From positions 3,735,001-3,799,000 of the forward strand of contig NZ_CP042910.1 of NCBI RefSeq assembly GCF_008298035.1: a stretch of 64,000 bases of DNA, written 5' to 3'. The notes below the pieces were generated by a model. That model did not search any database. It was not told where the DNA came from and saw only the letters and a program-made list of their open reading frames with translations. Source of the DNA: Gimesia maris (GTDB lineage Bacteria > Planctomycetota > Planctomycetia > Planctomycetales > Planctomycetaceae). Shown piece after piece: positions 1-9,001 of this stretch (the first letter of the stretch is position 1; the number at the start of each line of letters is the position of its first letter). The position numbers were made by a program, and so were the translations under genes.

Positions 1-488
1 CCCTGCTGCTGATAAAAATCGACGACACTTTGAGAATTGCCCACCAGCAGTGAGGTCTGTGGCAGCAGCCTGCGATCGACATTGTGCTGCCAATTGCTTT
101 TCCAGGAGTCAACACAACGCTCGGAGACTATGACTTTCGGCGTTTTCAGAGTTTTAGACATTCGTCTGACGGCCATTCTGCCATACGAGTTGGCAGCGAA
201 TAACCAGGTATGCAGGATATCGGGCTGTTGCTGCTCAATTGTTTTTTTGAGCGCGCGATAAGCGAGTGGATCAAATTTGAAGCGTTTGTTTAAGATCGTC
301 ACCGGGATATTGTGCTGGCGGAGCAGTGTTTCATAGGGGCCGCCGCGCGTGAGCGCAATGACCTGGACTTCGAATTCCTCTCTGGGCAGCGACGTGGCGA
401 GCAGAGACAACTGTTTTTCTGCACCGGACTGATCCAGAGTGGGAATGAGGAGACTGACTTTTATCACGGTGGACTGATTCGCAATCAT
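1..488 (-). CDS. Glycosyltransferase family 4 (partial, C-terminus beyond the window)
   Basis: An open frame runs from an ATG at 488 off the left edge without a stop. The N-terminus begins MIANQSTVIKVSLLIPTLD and then QSGAEKQLSLLA, the usual first beta-strand and glycine/acidic loop of GT-B glycosyltransferases such as the WaaG/capsular polysaccharide families. DILHTWLFAANSYGRMA and VIVSERCVDSW follow, matching the 'D.(I/V)H.(H/W)' and 'SERC/S' regions of GT4 enzymes that transfer a sugar from a nucleotide-sugar donor. About 162 residues of the N-terminal domain are visible; the donor-binding C-terminal domain lies outside. It probably acts in cell-surface polysaccharide synthesis, but the acceptor cannot be told. 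The divergent gene at 606 shares the 117-bp upstream gap. Confidence 0.8.
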   Translation of the reverse strand, partial: MIANQSTVIKVSLLIPTLDQSGAEKQLSLLATSLPREEFEVQVIALTRGGPYETLLRQHNIPVTILNKRFKFDPLAYRALKKTIEQQQPDILHTWLFAANSYGRMAVRRMSKTLKTPKVIVSERCVDSWKSNWQHNVDRRLLPQTSLLVGNSQSVVDFYQQQ

Positions 489-605
489 TGCTGGAATTGT
501 TGACGGGTTGGCTCTTTGATCTGAGACTATAGTATTTTATACTGACTGTCAGGATCAATGTCTGATCTTAGCGATTTGTCATTTCGAATCATAGATTGAG
601 AGTCC

Positions 606-1145
606 ATGATCGTACAGTTTGGATCTGCCCTGGTTGAGCTGGTTCTGGGAGATATTACCACGCAGGAGGTGGATGCGATCGTGAATGCTGCCAATTCTTA
701 CCTGGCAGGTGGTGGGGGCGTGGATGGTGCGATTCATGACGCTGCAGGACCTGAAATTATGAAAGAACTGCAGCGCCGCTACCCTGACGGCTGTCCCACG
801 GGGAGTGCCGTCGCGACAACAGCCGGTCAGCTCGCAGCCCGACATATCTTTCACGCCGTTGGTCCTGTCTGGCAGGGAGGCGGGAAAAAGGAGAGTCAGC
901 TGTTGCAGTCGGCCTACGAGAGTTGCCTGGATCTGGCAGAACAACTTAACTGCCGGTCTGTGGCTTTCCCTTCCATCAGCACAGGCGTTTATCGCTATCC
1001 TGTTGATCTGGCGGGCGAGATCGCATTGCGAACGGTGGCGACCAGGCTGGAGTCGACACAGCAGATTAAGCTGGTTCGGTTTGTGTTGTTCGATCAGGGG
1101 ACCTTCGGCTGCTATTCACGTATTCTGGAAACCATGCTGGTATGA
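606..1145 (+). CDS. Macro domain protein, likely O-acetyl-ADP-ribose deacetylase
   Basis: A single 179-residue macro domain, the usual size for MacroD/YmdB-type proteins. Visible signatures are GDIT at residues 15-18 and NAAN at 27-30, followed by the glycine loop GGGGVDGAIHDAAG that binds the distal ribose of ADP-ribose. The second loop, ISTGVYRYP, lies in the C-terminal half. Family members hydrolyse O-acetyl-ADP-ribose or remove ADP-ribose from proteins or nucleic acids in the cytoplasm. The stop codon lies 4 bp before the next start, so this gene and the hydrolase at 1150 are probably co-transcribed. The exact substrate (small molecule or modified macromolecule) cannot be read from sequence. 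Confidence 0.92.
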   Translation: MIVQFGSALVELVLGDITTQEVDAIVNAANSYLAGGGGVDGAIHDAAGPEIMKELQRRYPDGCPTGSAVATTAGQLAARHIFHAVGPVWQGGGKKESQLLQSAYESCLDLAEQLNCRSVAFPSISTGVYRYPVDLAGEIALRTVATRLESTQQIKLVRFVLFDQGTFGCYSRILETMLV

Positions 1146-1149
1146 ATGA

Positions 1150-2025
1150 ATGACAAACGCAGTCGTAGAAGAATTCATTGCCTCGGATGGTTACCGTCTG
1201 CAGGGACGCGTCTGGCATCCGGAAAATCAACAGGCCCGGGTGACGCTCGTGATGCTGCATGGGATTCAGAGTCATTCCGGCTGGTATGAAGCCTCATGTC
1301 AACAGCTCTGTGAATACGGAGCATCCATCTGTTTTTTTGATCGCAGAGGTTCGGGACTTAATACGCCAAATCGCGGACATGCCGCACACTGGCGGCGGCT
1401 GGTTCAGGATGTGGTGCAGTTGTTATCTCTGCTCAGGTTTCAGCGGGAACAGTCAGACCATCCAGCGCCAATCGTGCTGCAGGGGATGAGCTGGGGAGCC
1501 AAACTGGCGACAGTGGTGGCAGCAGAGCGACCTGACTTAACAGACGGACTCGCGTTACTGTATCCGGGGATCAAAGCACGGGTCAAAGCGACTGTTGTGC
1601 AACAGATGCAGCTGTCATTGGCGGAGCGACTGGGAATCAGGGACAAACGGGTGCCGATTCCTTTGAGTGATCCAGCGTTGTTTACCGCTGATCCGGACTG
1701 GCAGAAATGGATCCAGGAAGATCCGCTGGCGTTACATGAGGTGAGCGTGTCGTTCCTGCTGGCCAACCGGGAACTGGATCGCCGAGTGGATCACGCGGTG
1801 GAACAGATCGACTGTCCGGTGTTCTGTCAACTGGCAGGACAGGATCAGATTATTGATAACCGGGCGACAGAAGTTTGTTTTTCACGCTTTCGGTTTGATC
1901 GGAAAACGCTGATTTCTTATCCCGAAGCGCGGCATACGCTGGAATTTGAACCTGATCGCGAACAGATGACAGCCGATTATATCAACTGGCTGAACGAATT
2001 CGTTTCTTCTGCGAAGATCTGCTAA
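1150..2025 (+). CDS. Alpha/beta hydrolase (lysophospholipase/monoglyceride lipase-like)
   Basis: A 291-residue serine hydrolase without a signal peptide, so probably cytoplasmic. The oxyanion-hole region is VMLHGIQSHSGWY (HG at residues 37-38), a DRRGSG turn sits at 64-69, and the nucleophile elbow GMSWG places the catalytic serine at 114. The likely acid is in LAGQDQIIDN and the histidine in YPEARHTLEFE near the C-terminus. This is the layout of the Hydrolase_4 (serine aminopeptidase S33/lysophospholipase) group, which cleaves acylglycerols or other small esters. It starts 4 bp after the macro-domain gene, suggesting translational coupling. Substrate is unknown. Confidence 0.88.
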   Translation: MTNAVVEEFIASDGYRLQGRVWHPENQQARVTLVMLHGIQSHSGWYEASCQQLCEYGASICFFDRRGSGLNTPNRGHAAHWRRLVQDVVQLLSLLRFQREQSDHPAPIVLQGMSWGAKLATVVAAERPDLTDGLALLYPGIKARVKATVVQQMQLSLAERLGIRDKRVPIPLSDPALFTADPDWQKWIQEDPLALHEVSVSFLLANRELDRRVDHAVEQIDCPVFCQLAGQDQIIDNRATEVCFSRFRFDRKTLISYPEARHTLEFEPDREQMTADYINWLNEFVSSAKIC

Positions 2026-2123
2026 ATCCAGTGGAATCAGGGCAGACTTTTAGATCGAAGTTCCTAGAATAACAGTATGTTACTGACGGGCGTTTCCTGC
2101 CTTTTACCCTGATGGATGGATTT

Positions 2124-3080
2124 ATGAAACGACAGACAATGACCCTGTTCACGTTGTTCGCATTCGTACTGCTGTGCTGTCAGGTATTGACGGCCGCCGA
2201 TCCGATGAAGAAAAAAACGGGATCGACTGCGGATGCGAAATCAAAAGAGACCGACGAACTGGTTTCCCTGAACAGACAAAAAACGGTAATGCTGGATCTG
2301 CCCCACAAAAAACTGCTGTTGAAAACGCATGTCTGCCTGCAGGAGGGCGTGCTGGAAATGCTATTGTGTAAGAAACAGACCAAAGAGCATGAGTCGATTC
2401 TGTCGATTGAGTCTCCGGCAACTGCCATTCATGCCGGCCTGCTGGCAATTGGTGCCAAGGTGGGGACGCCTGTTAAATTCACGCCGAAGTTTCAGCCTCC
2501 CCAGGGGCAGAAACTGAAACTTGAACTGATCTGGAAAGACAAGGATGGGAAAGAGCAGCGCGAGTTGGCTCAGCAGTGGGTCAGAACAGCCACCAGTCGT
2601 TATTTCACCGCGATGCTGGATCGGTTACCAGAGGGGGTCACCATCGATAAAAAAAGTGAGCTGCGCTATGATGAGAAATACAAGGAGCTGATCTGGTTCG
2701 GCCAGATGTCTAAAGAAACCCGCGATCAGTTTCTGACCAAGTCCAGAGACAAGGCATTTCAGAAAGCGATCAAAAAGTTCTACGATGAGAGTCAGCCTCG
2801 GATCATGAAGGCTGACTGGATCTTTGCCGGCAGTGGTTTCGCCCTCGATGAAATGACGGGCGAAAAATATTACTACGCAGAAAGTGGCGACCTGATCTGT
2901 GTTGCGAACTTTCCGACTGCAATCATTGATGTAAATATTGCCAGCTCGGCGTCGGGCGAAGGAAACCTGTTGTTCGAAGCGAACAAGGACAAGATACCCC
3001 CGCGTGGTACGCCGGTCACGATTGAGATCACACTGGCTGAAGACGAATCGAAAGATAAATCAAAAGACGGAACAAAATAG
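2124..3080 (+). CDS. Secreted protein of unknown function
   Basis: A 318-residue protein (an in-frame ATG 12 bp upstream is possible). The chosen start gives a clean signal peptide, MKRQTMTLFTLFAFVLLCCQ, ending near LTAAD. The mature part is rich in lysine and glutamate, with a charged segment after the cleavage site and a lysine-rich tail (ESKDKSKDGTK). No catalytic motif was recognised. It stands alone, convergent with the isomerase gene at 3085, with only 4 bp between the stop codons. It is probably a periplasmic or envelope protein; no function is proposed. Confidence 0.8.
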   Translation: MKRQTMTLFTLFAFVLLCCQVLTAADPMKKKTGSTADAKSKETDELVSLNRQKTVMLDLPHKKLLLKTHVCLQEGVLEMLLCKKQTKEHESILSIESPATAIHAGLLAIGAKVGTPVKFTPKFQPPQGQKLKLELIWKDKDGKEQRELAQQWVRTATSRYFTAMLDRLPEGVTIDKKSELRYDEKYKELIWFGQMSKETRDQFLTKSRDKAFQKAIKKFYDESQPRIMKADWIFAGSGFALDEMTGEKYYYAESGDLICVANFPTAIIDVNIASSASGEGNLLFEANKDKIPPRGTPVTIEITLAEDESKDKSKDGTK

Positions 3081-3084
3081 CCGG

Positions 3085-4044
3085 TTACTGAATCAAAGCG
3101 ACGGCTTTTTTCATCGCGGCTGCAGTCGCAGCGACTGCCTGATCGGCGGGCATTTTTCTTAATGCGGCATTGAATGGTTCGGCCCGTACAGGTCCATCAT
3201 ATTTGAGCTGATTCAATGTATTCAGGAATGTTGCCAGATCAATCACGCCAGTCGCCATGGGAAGTTCGCGTTGCTGATCGAGCTGTTGATCGATTTCCAG
3301 ACCGGCGGGGGCATCGTTTAAATCGACCGCGACTATGTCGGCATTTGTCAAATTCAGCAGGTCGTCTCTGGTTTCATGGGCGGTGTACCAGTGCCAGCTG
3401 TCCAGAATCAGGCCGACCCCCTGGACATCAATGGCTGCGATCAATTCACGGGCTTCTGGCAGAGAGTGAATGAAGGGAAACATTTTACTGGACCAGAGTG
3501 TTTTGGGGCCGACATATTCCAGCCCGAACCGCAGACCGTGGTCTGCCAGGATCTGCGAGATTTGTTTCAAACGGCGCGTATGCTGCTTGAAGTTCTGGTT
3601 ATAGGTCAGTTCAGCATGTGTCGGCATGAGCCAGGTGCCTGTCCGGGTGACCCCTGCCCTTTGTAAAGCCGCCGAGTTTTGCGGGAGTCTGGCCAGTCCC
3701 TGTTTGAAGATCTCGTCCGTTTTACGAAAATCGACAGGCATGCCGGCGGCGCTGAAGACCAGATTTTTCTCTTTCATTTCTGCTTTGAGCTCATTCCGTT
3801 GGCTGTCTGAGAGTTTACCCAGGTAGCCTGCATCCGGTACGACGGCTTCGAATCCGTATTGATGGGCATAGTCGATTGCCTGTCGTTGATCTGCTTTGAC
3901 CCCGATCCGACCGCAGGACAGATCCAGCTTCATGGATCTCTGCGCCGATGCTTTTGCGGGAGCTGCCGTAAGTGATTTGAGCAAAGTGCCTGTGAACAGA
4001 GCAGCAGTAGAGGACTGAAGAAAAGCGCGCCGATTCAAATTCAT
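3085..4044 (-). CDS. Sugar phosphate isomerase/epimerase-like TIM barrel with Tat-type signal
   Basis: The start at 4044 gives MNLNRRAFLQSSTAALF, a twin-arginine-type signal (RRAFLQ) of the kind common in planctomycete secreted enzymes; an ATG 12 bp upstream is also in frame. The mature part has the xylose isomerase-like barrel pattern: DLSCGRIGVKADQRQAI at the start, GLEYVGPKTLW with the metal-ligand glutamate, LILDSWHWY with the conserved Asp and His, and VRAEPF with the C-terminal glutamate. Members isomerise or epimerise sugars or inositols using a divalent metal; the substrate is not identifiable. The gene ends 4 bp from the convergent gene at 2124-3080. Confidence 0.82.
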   Translation of the reverse strand: MNLNRRAFLQSSTAALFTGTLLKSLTAAPAKASAQRSMKLDLSCGRIGVKADQRQAIDYAHQYGFEAVVPDAGYLGKLSDSQRNELKAEMKEKNLVFSAAGMPVDFRKTDEIFKQGLARLPQNSAALQRAGVTRTGTWLMPTHAELTYNQNFKQHTRRLKQISQILADHGLRFGLEYVGPKTLWSSKMFPFIHSLPEARELIAAIDVQGVGLILDSWHWYTAHETRDDLLNLTNADIVAVDLNDAPAGLEIDQQLDQQRELPMATGVIDLATFLNTLNQLKYDGPVRAEPFNAALRKMPADQAVAATAAAMKKAVALIQ

Positions 4045-4687
4045 GATGCAGACCATTTCGCAAAGGAGAGAAGATATCGGAATCAGGTTATGTATTACGT
4101 TTCGTCTAAATCATTGTAAATGAATGCCTTAGTAAAATAAAACCCGGACTGAATAAAACGAAGTGCATTTCGAATTCACAATTGCGATGGCAGAAAAACA
4201 GATGCGTGTGAGATTGGGGGTTATGCGGCGAGAGTATGGGTTTCATCTAATCTGAACCCATCCGGGTTTGAGAGTGTTCTGATTAAAAAACGGGCATCAG
4301 TTTTACTAATACTCGCCCGGCAAAATGACGAATTTTTAGTCATAGCCACCCCGAATGAATCAAAAAGACGGTTAGACAGTGAGGTCGAATCGGAACCTGG
4401 AGATGCACAAATCGGGAAATACGCAGCGAGCGTATTGTTCTCCGTTTTTGAAGACAGAACCGCCTACGGGTCAGGAGAGTTCTTTCTTCAGAGTGATGAG
4501 AGCACAGAATATTTATGAAATCAAAAATCTGTCAGACGCACTCAGGGATTGCCGTGTGCTGGCCACATCATATCACGACGGGCAAGCCCGGTTTACGTCT
4601 TTTCACGGATGAATGGATTCCCTTACCGGAATTCAGTTCAGACAAGACGGTGCCTTGCATTTTCTTACCGAAAAGGAATGGTACCGC
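4045..4687. other. Intergenic region between divergent genes
   Basis: About 640 bp separate the isomerase start at 4044 from the DUF1571 gene at 4688. A short hairpin (ATGGGTT and AACCCAT arms near 4228-4253) is visible. A 77-codon open frame at 4379-4612 has neither a ribosome-binding site nor recognisable similarity and is probably not real. No RNA gene was recognised. The region presumably holds both promoters. Confidence 0.5.
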
Positions 4688-5677
4688 ATGATGCGCATGC
4701 TAAGAATCAGATCAGAACATCATTTTTCAAATGTCATGGCGTCGGCCATCATTTCTGCTGCAATTGGAATTCTATATTTCAGTTTTGACCCCGCTCCCGC
4801 TGATGCTGATCCGAATGATATGGCACTGGTCGCCGCCAAACCGGTTCCCATCCCGGTGATTGCTTATAAGCCGACGGAAATGTCAGATTCAAAACCGTCA
4901 GATAAGCCGGGTGAAGCAAAGCAGCAGGCTCAACAGGCGAACGGGATGTTGACCGGTCGCATGGCGATTTTGATGAATCAGCTGCTGCTGGAAAAAGGTT
5001 GTCGCTACCTGGAGACCATTCCCGACTATACTGCCACCTTCGCCAAACAGGAATATGTGGGGGGCGAACTGTCTGAGAACCAGGTCATCAATCTGAAATG
5101 CCGTCACAAGCCGTTCAGCGTTTACATGAAGTGGATTGTCGGCGATAAGGGACAGGAACTGCTGTACGTGGATGGCGAAAACGAAGAAAAAATGCTGGTC
5201 AAAATGGGTGGGTTAAAAGGACGACTGGTTCCCACGCTGAAACTGGATCCTCATGGTTCACTGGCAATGCAGGAATCTCGTTATCCGATTACCAAAGCGG
5301 GAATCAAAGCGCTGGCGGAAACCATTATCGAATACCGTAAAAAAGATCTGGATGAGAATCTGAATACAGAATGCGTGATGATTCCCAACCAGAAATATGA
5401 CGGCAAAGACTGTTACTGTTTCATCGCTCATTTTGCCAATCGGAAAGAGTCAGAAAACTATCGTAAATCGATCATCTATATCGACCAGAACACATGTCTG
5501 CCAATTTTCGTTCGCGGTTTTGGCTGGCCCTCAGAGGATCTGGCCAATGCTTCTGCTGAAGAACTGGATGAAAAGACGCTGATCGAATCCTATTCATTCA
5601 CCGATATCAATCTGAAATCAGAACTGGCTACGACCGAATTTGATCACACCAACAGCAATTACCGCTTCCGCCGTTAA
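4688..5677 (+). CDS. DUF1571 family exported protein
   Basis: The start at 4688 was preferred over an in-frame ATG at 4613 because it has an AAGGAA ribosome-binding site about 10 bp upstream; it gives 329 residues. A membrane-spanning or signal segment (MASAIISAAIGILYF) lies about 17 residues in. The mature part matches the DUF1571 pattern: a 'YLETIPDYTATFAKQE' start, then 'INLKCRHKPFSVYMKWI' and 'GQELLYVDGENEEKMLVK', a fold related to outer-membrane lipoprotein-handling proteins. The family is abundant in planctomycetes and its function is unknown; an envelope location is inferred. No operon partner is evident. Confidence 0.83.
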   Translation: MMRMLRIRSEHHFSNVMASAIISAAIGILYFSFDPAPADADPNDMALVAAKPVPIPVIAYKPTEMSDSKPSDKPGEAKQQAQQANGMLTGRMAILMNQLLLEKGCRYLETIPDYTATFAKQEYVGGELSENQVINLKCRHKPFSVYMKWIVGDKGQELLYVDGENEEKMLVKMGGLKGRLVPTLKLDPHGSLAMQESRYPITKAGIKALAETIIEYRKKDLDENLNTECVMIPNQKYDGKDCYCFIAHFANRKESENYRKSIIYIDQNTCLPIFVRGFGWPSEDLANASAEELDEKTLIESYSFTDINLKSELATTEFDHTNSNYRFRR

Positions 5678-5728
5678 GAGCTGAATCAGGAATTTGATGG
5701 AAGGCCTGCATCGCCTGTCTGAGATTTA

Positions 5729-6571
5729 TCAGAGTTTCAGATGGGCGATTGCTTCTTCCGGGGGTACGATATAGCTCAGGTAGAACGGGCCAAATTCGGC
5801 GTACTTTGCAGATGCTTTATCAAACCGCATGGTGTAGACGATTTCTTTGATGGGCTCGGGGGCACGACCCCAGAGAGTCACTCCCCACTCCCAGTCATCA
5901 AACCCGGTTGAAGCCGTAATGACCTGTACGACGCGACCGGCGAACTTCATTCCGCTCATCCCGTGTTCGGCCATCATGCTGTAGCGATTGCTGAACTGTT
6001 CCATATACCAGTTGGCACCGGGAACACGTGACTTGTTCATCGGGTAAAAGGTGCAGACCGGAAAATCGGGGAACTCGGGATAGATCCGCTGCTGGTTCAT
6101 CGCGGGCAGGCGGCTTTTATAAGCTTTGATTTTCGCCTGGAATGCGGGGCCTTCCGGATCGGTCCCTTCCCGCTTAAGCTTGGCTGCAAACTGTTCGAGC
6201 GTGGGAACGTATTCTGAAATTTCAGTAATCGAAACGAACGAATACGTGGGGATCAACGCCGGTCCCAGTCCACAGCTGCGAATGGCCTGCTTGATACCGT
6301 CGATTTTGATCGGGTCCGGATCCATCACCAGCACCTGCAGATCGGCTTTATGGCCGGAAACGATTGAGGTCTGCATGCGAATGGGGGCATCTTCTGCTTC
6401 CGCATCCAGAATAGCTGCCAACTGTCTGCGCCCCTCCGCCCGGGTAGCCTGGTCAATTTGATTCAACGCCCCCTGGTCGACACGATAGTACAGGTGCAGG
6501 CAATGCCAGCCTTCTGTCATATTGGTTGTGGGGTCAGGAAGCTCTGCTGCTGTATGAGGAGGACGGTTCAC
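5729..6571 (-). CDS. hemQ: Coproheme decarboxylase HemQ (chlorite dismutase family)
   Basis: A 280-residue haem protein of the chlorite dismutase fold. In the coproporphyrin-dependent haem pathway HemQ oxidatively removes two propionates of coproheme to make haem b. The YPMNK motif at residues 176-180 matches the Tyr and Lys of the active site known from Staphylococcus HemQ, and MMAEHGMSG puts the proximal haem ligand at His203. The block TGFDDWEWGVTLWG and MRFDKASAKYAEFGPFY is characteristic of the pentameric HemQ clade rather than of true chlorite dismutases. It is a cytoplasmic enzyme with no leader peptide. It stands alone here, so the rest of the haem pathway is elsewhere. Confidence 0.93.
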   Translation of the reverse strand: MNRPPHTAAELPDPTTNMTEGWHCLHLYYRVDQGALNQIDQATRAEGRRQLAAILDAEAEDAPIRMQTSIVSGHKADLQVLVMDPDPIKIDGIKQAIRSCGLGPALIPTYSFVSITEISEYVPTLEQFAAKLKREGTDPEGPAFQAKIKAYKSRLPAMNQQRIYPEFPDFPVCTFYPMNKSRVPGANWYMEQFSNRYSMMAEHGMSGMKFAGRVVQVITASTGFDDWEWGVTLWGRAPEPIKEIVYTMRFDKASAKYAEFGPFYLSYIVPPEEAIAHLKL

Positions 6572-6742
6572 GTCGAAGTACCTTGTCTATGAGAAAAAAG
6601 AGCGTCTATGCGATAATCGGGCAGAATCATCGGCGGTTGATGATCTGTGCTGCCGGTGACTCTATTCCGATTATAACGGCGCAGCGGAAATGAGCAAACA
6701 GAGCGAAGACTCCGGTTTGAAACTCGCTGCGATTTCTCTGCG

Positions 6743-8845
6743 TCATTTCTGAATCTGGAGTCGACTTTGATCCCAGCCCAGCTTATTGCTGACCTCAGCG
6801 GGATATTTCCAGTCCTCTGGTTTTGCTTTGGTTACGACCACAGGACTGCGCGTTGCCGCCATGGCGAGCGTCTGAGGCAGATCCAGGTAGCGCAGCACAT
6901 TCAGTAACGCTGGTCCCTGCTGATGTGAAACAGGCAGACCTTCCAGTTCCAGCGCTGCAATCCCGGTTTCGAAGAGTGAGGCATACAGGCACAAAACTGC
7001 TGCGTCACCGCTGGCTTGCAAAGTCAATTGCGCACCAGAAGAGTCGGTGAGTGATTTCAATGTCTGAATGGCACGACGAATATCCCAGACCTGCATACCT
7101 TCCAGGGATTGTCCCAGCAGATAGAAACGCCGACGGATCTGAACCTGTTTCTTCTTATTCTGATTCCATTCGCTCAAGCCGATGCCCCGTGGGGCAAAGT
7201 AGGCGATGGGTGCTCCGTTTTCCAGAATCTGTTTGCGAAATTCCTGGAACCGTTTTTTACTTTCAGGGGCAGACGCATTTTCAGCCTGGATCCCTGGAAA
7301 AAAGGGAACGATGTATTTGAAATCACGTTCCCAGTCCGTCTGATTGAGCACGACCAGATTGATATTGTCGATTTTTGTGGCATCGCTGTCTGCCGGCAAA
7401 ACGACGAACAGGTCGAGCGGTACATGATTCTGGCTGTCGAAGGAGATCGTCTGCAGAACAAGGCCGTCTTTCGTGATTGATCTTATTTCAGGTTTGCTGG
7501 CGTTCACTTTTTCAGGCCAGGCACGGAAAGATTTCTGCAGCAACTGCTGTTTCCAGCGTTCGGTCTGCTGTTCCCATTCCTGCGTGTCAGCCGGAACCGG
7601 TGCGGGGTCTGCCAGCTTGACAAAGGATTCCTGGATTTTCGCGTTCTTCTGGTCTGCGGGGAGAGTCTGGAAGACTTTCAGTTCTTCGGGTGTATGGAAC
7701 TTCGTGGCCGCCATTTCGATCAGGCTGTCATCCCCTTTGAGGAAATGATTGAACCAGCGGAAGGCGTGAATGCGTAGTTCCTGCGTATCCTTATGCGGTC
7801 CTTCGGTGATCTGCAGGCCCAGGTTCTGGGGTACGCCGTACAAGTCATAGATCTGCATCGTACTGCGGTAGACCTCGACCACGCCGTCGAGTGGAAAAAT
7901 GCTGTCCTTGTCGGTATTTGAGATCAACAATGGTCGCGGTGCGACGAGGGCAGCGACCTGGGCGTAATCCCATTGATACGTATTGACCATAAACATACAG
8001 TCGCAGTGCCCTTCAATCACGCCGTCGATCACATGATTTTTCAACGTCGTGATCCCGGCGACCGGGACGGCAGCTTTGATGCGTTCATCCAGTGCCGCAA
8101 TCCACCAACTGTAGGCGCCGCCGCCGGAACGACCGGTGACACCCAGTTTTTCGCCATCCACTTCAGGACGTGACTGCAGGTAGTCGAGTGCGCGAATGCA
8201 GTTCCAGGCTTCGACGCCGGCAGGAGTGTAACCGCGCGAGAGCCATTCCCACATCCCTTCCCGAAAGGTCCCATGATGCAGGCCTGCGATTTCTCCTAAC
8301 TGAAGTGTATCGATTGTCAAACAGACATAGCCATTGCGGGCAAACCATTCGCCGTGATGCTGGTAGTGCACCTTGTTACCGTAAATGATCCCGTTTTTCT
8401 TAACGCCGCCATGACCGCAGACATACAGAATCGCAGGAATCTTGCCTTCCTGTTTCGCGGGACGATACAGGTTGCCGGTGACATACAGGCCAGGCCGGGA
8501 TTGAAACGTGATGTTTTCGACGATAAAGCCATCGCTTTCGATCGTACCTGTGATTTCCGGTTTCAGCTCGGTTTTCGCAGGCTGTGGCGACAATCCCAGC
8601 ATTTCAAACAGCTGTTTGCGGTAAGTGACGCGTTTCTTTTTCCAGTCTTCAAGATCTGTAATGTTTTTGAGACTGTTGTTGGCCAGTTGCATTGTCTGAT
8701 CATAAAAATAATCACTCAGGTTCTGATCTGCGGTGCTGGAGCCAATGACTTTGCGAGGGTCGGCTGCCTGAGAAGCACTATGGGAAACCAGGAGAGCCAG
8801 TAAGGTCAACCAGAGAAACGGAGAACGGAGTGGTTTCAGAGCCAT
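6743..8845 (-). CDS. Secreted alpha/beta hydrolase (acetylxylan esterase/dienelactone hydrolase-like)
   Basis: The start at 8845 has AGGA six bases upstream and begins MALKPLRSPFLWLTLLALL, a signal peptide ending at ASQAADP; the protein is then 700 residues. The N-terminal half contains the hydrolase domain: PAILYVCGHGG as oxyanion region and GVTGRSGGGAY with the nucleophile Ser240; ITEGPHKDTQELRIHAFRW probably carries the catalytic histidine. This is the layout of planctomycete multidomain acetyl-esterase-like hydrolases that strip acyl groups from polysaccharides. The C-terminal third (after about residue 440) is a second, degenerate alpha/beta-like region without a clear nucleophile. It is a single gene. 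The substrate is an inference. Confidence 0.82.
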   Translation of the reverse strand: MALKPLRSPFLWLTLLALLVSHSASQAADPRKVIGSSTADQNLSDYFYDQTMQLANNSLKNITDLEDWKKKRVTYRKQLFEMLGLSPQPAKTELKPEITGTIESDGFIVENITFQSRPGLYVTGNLYRPAKQEGKIPAILYVCGHGGVKKNGIIYGNKVHYQHHGEWFARNGYVCLTIDTLQLGEIAGLHHGTFREGMWEWLSRGYTPAGVEAWNCIRALDYLQSRPEVDGEKLGVTGRSGGGAYSWWIAALDERIKAAVPVAGITTLKNHVIDGVIEGHCDCMFMVNTYQWDYAQVAALVAPRPLLISNTDKDSIFPLDGVVEVYRSTMQIYDLYGVPQNLGLQITEGPHKDTQELRIHAFRWFNHFLKGDDSLIEMAATKFHTPEELKVFQTLPADQKNAKIQESFVKLADPAPVPADTQEWEQQTERWKQQLLQKSFRAWPEKVNASKPEIRSITKDGLVLQTISFDSQNHVPLDLFVVLPADSDATKIDNINLVVLNQTDWERDFKYIVPFFPGIQAENASAPESKKRFQEFRKQILENGAPIAYFAPRGIGLSEWNQNKKKQVQIRRRFYLLGQSLEGMQVWDIRRAIQTLKSLTDSSGAQLTLQASGDAAVLCLYASLFETGIAALELEGLPVSHQQGPALLNVLRYLDLPQTLAMAATRSPVVVTKAKPEDWKYPAEVSNKLGWDQSRLQIQK

Positions 8846-9001
8846 GATCATTCCTGTTGTCAGCTGAGGTGGGAAACGGGAGAGTGCGCAATTCGTTAAC
8901 AAGGGTAATTATTGTAGCAGTGTTGGTGCAACCTGTCAGTAGAGTGGTGAGAAAACCTGATGATCGTAGCCCGAATTCTGGCCAGATGATTCGGTGGTTG
9001 T

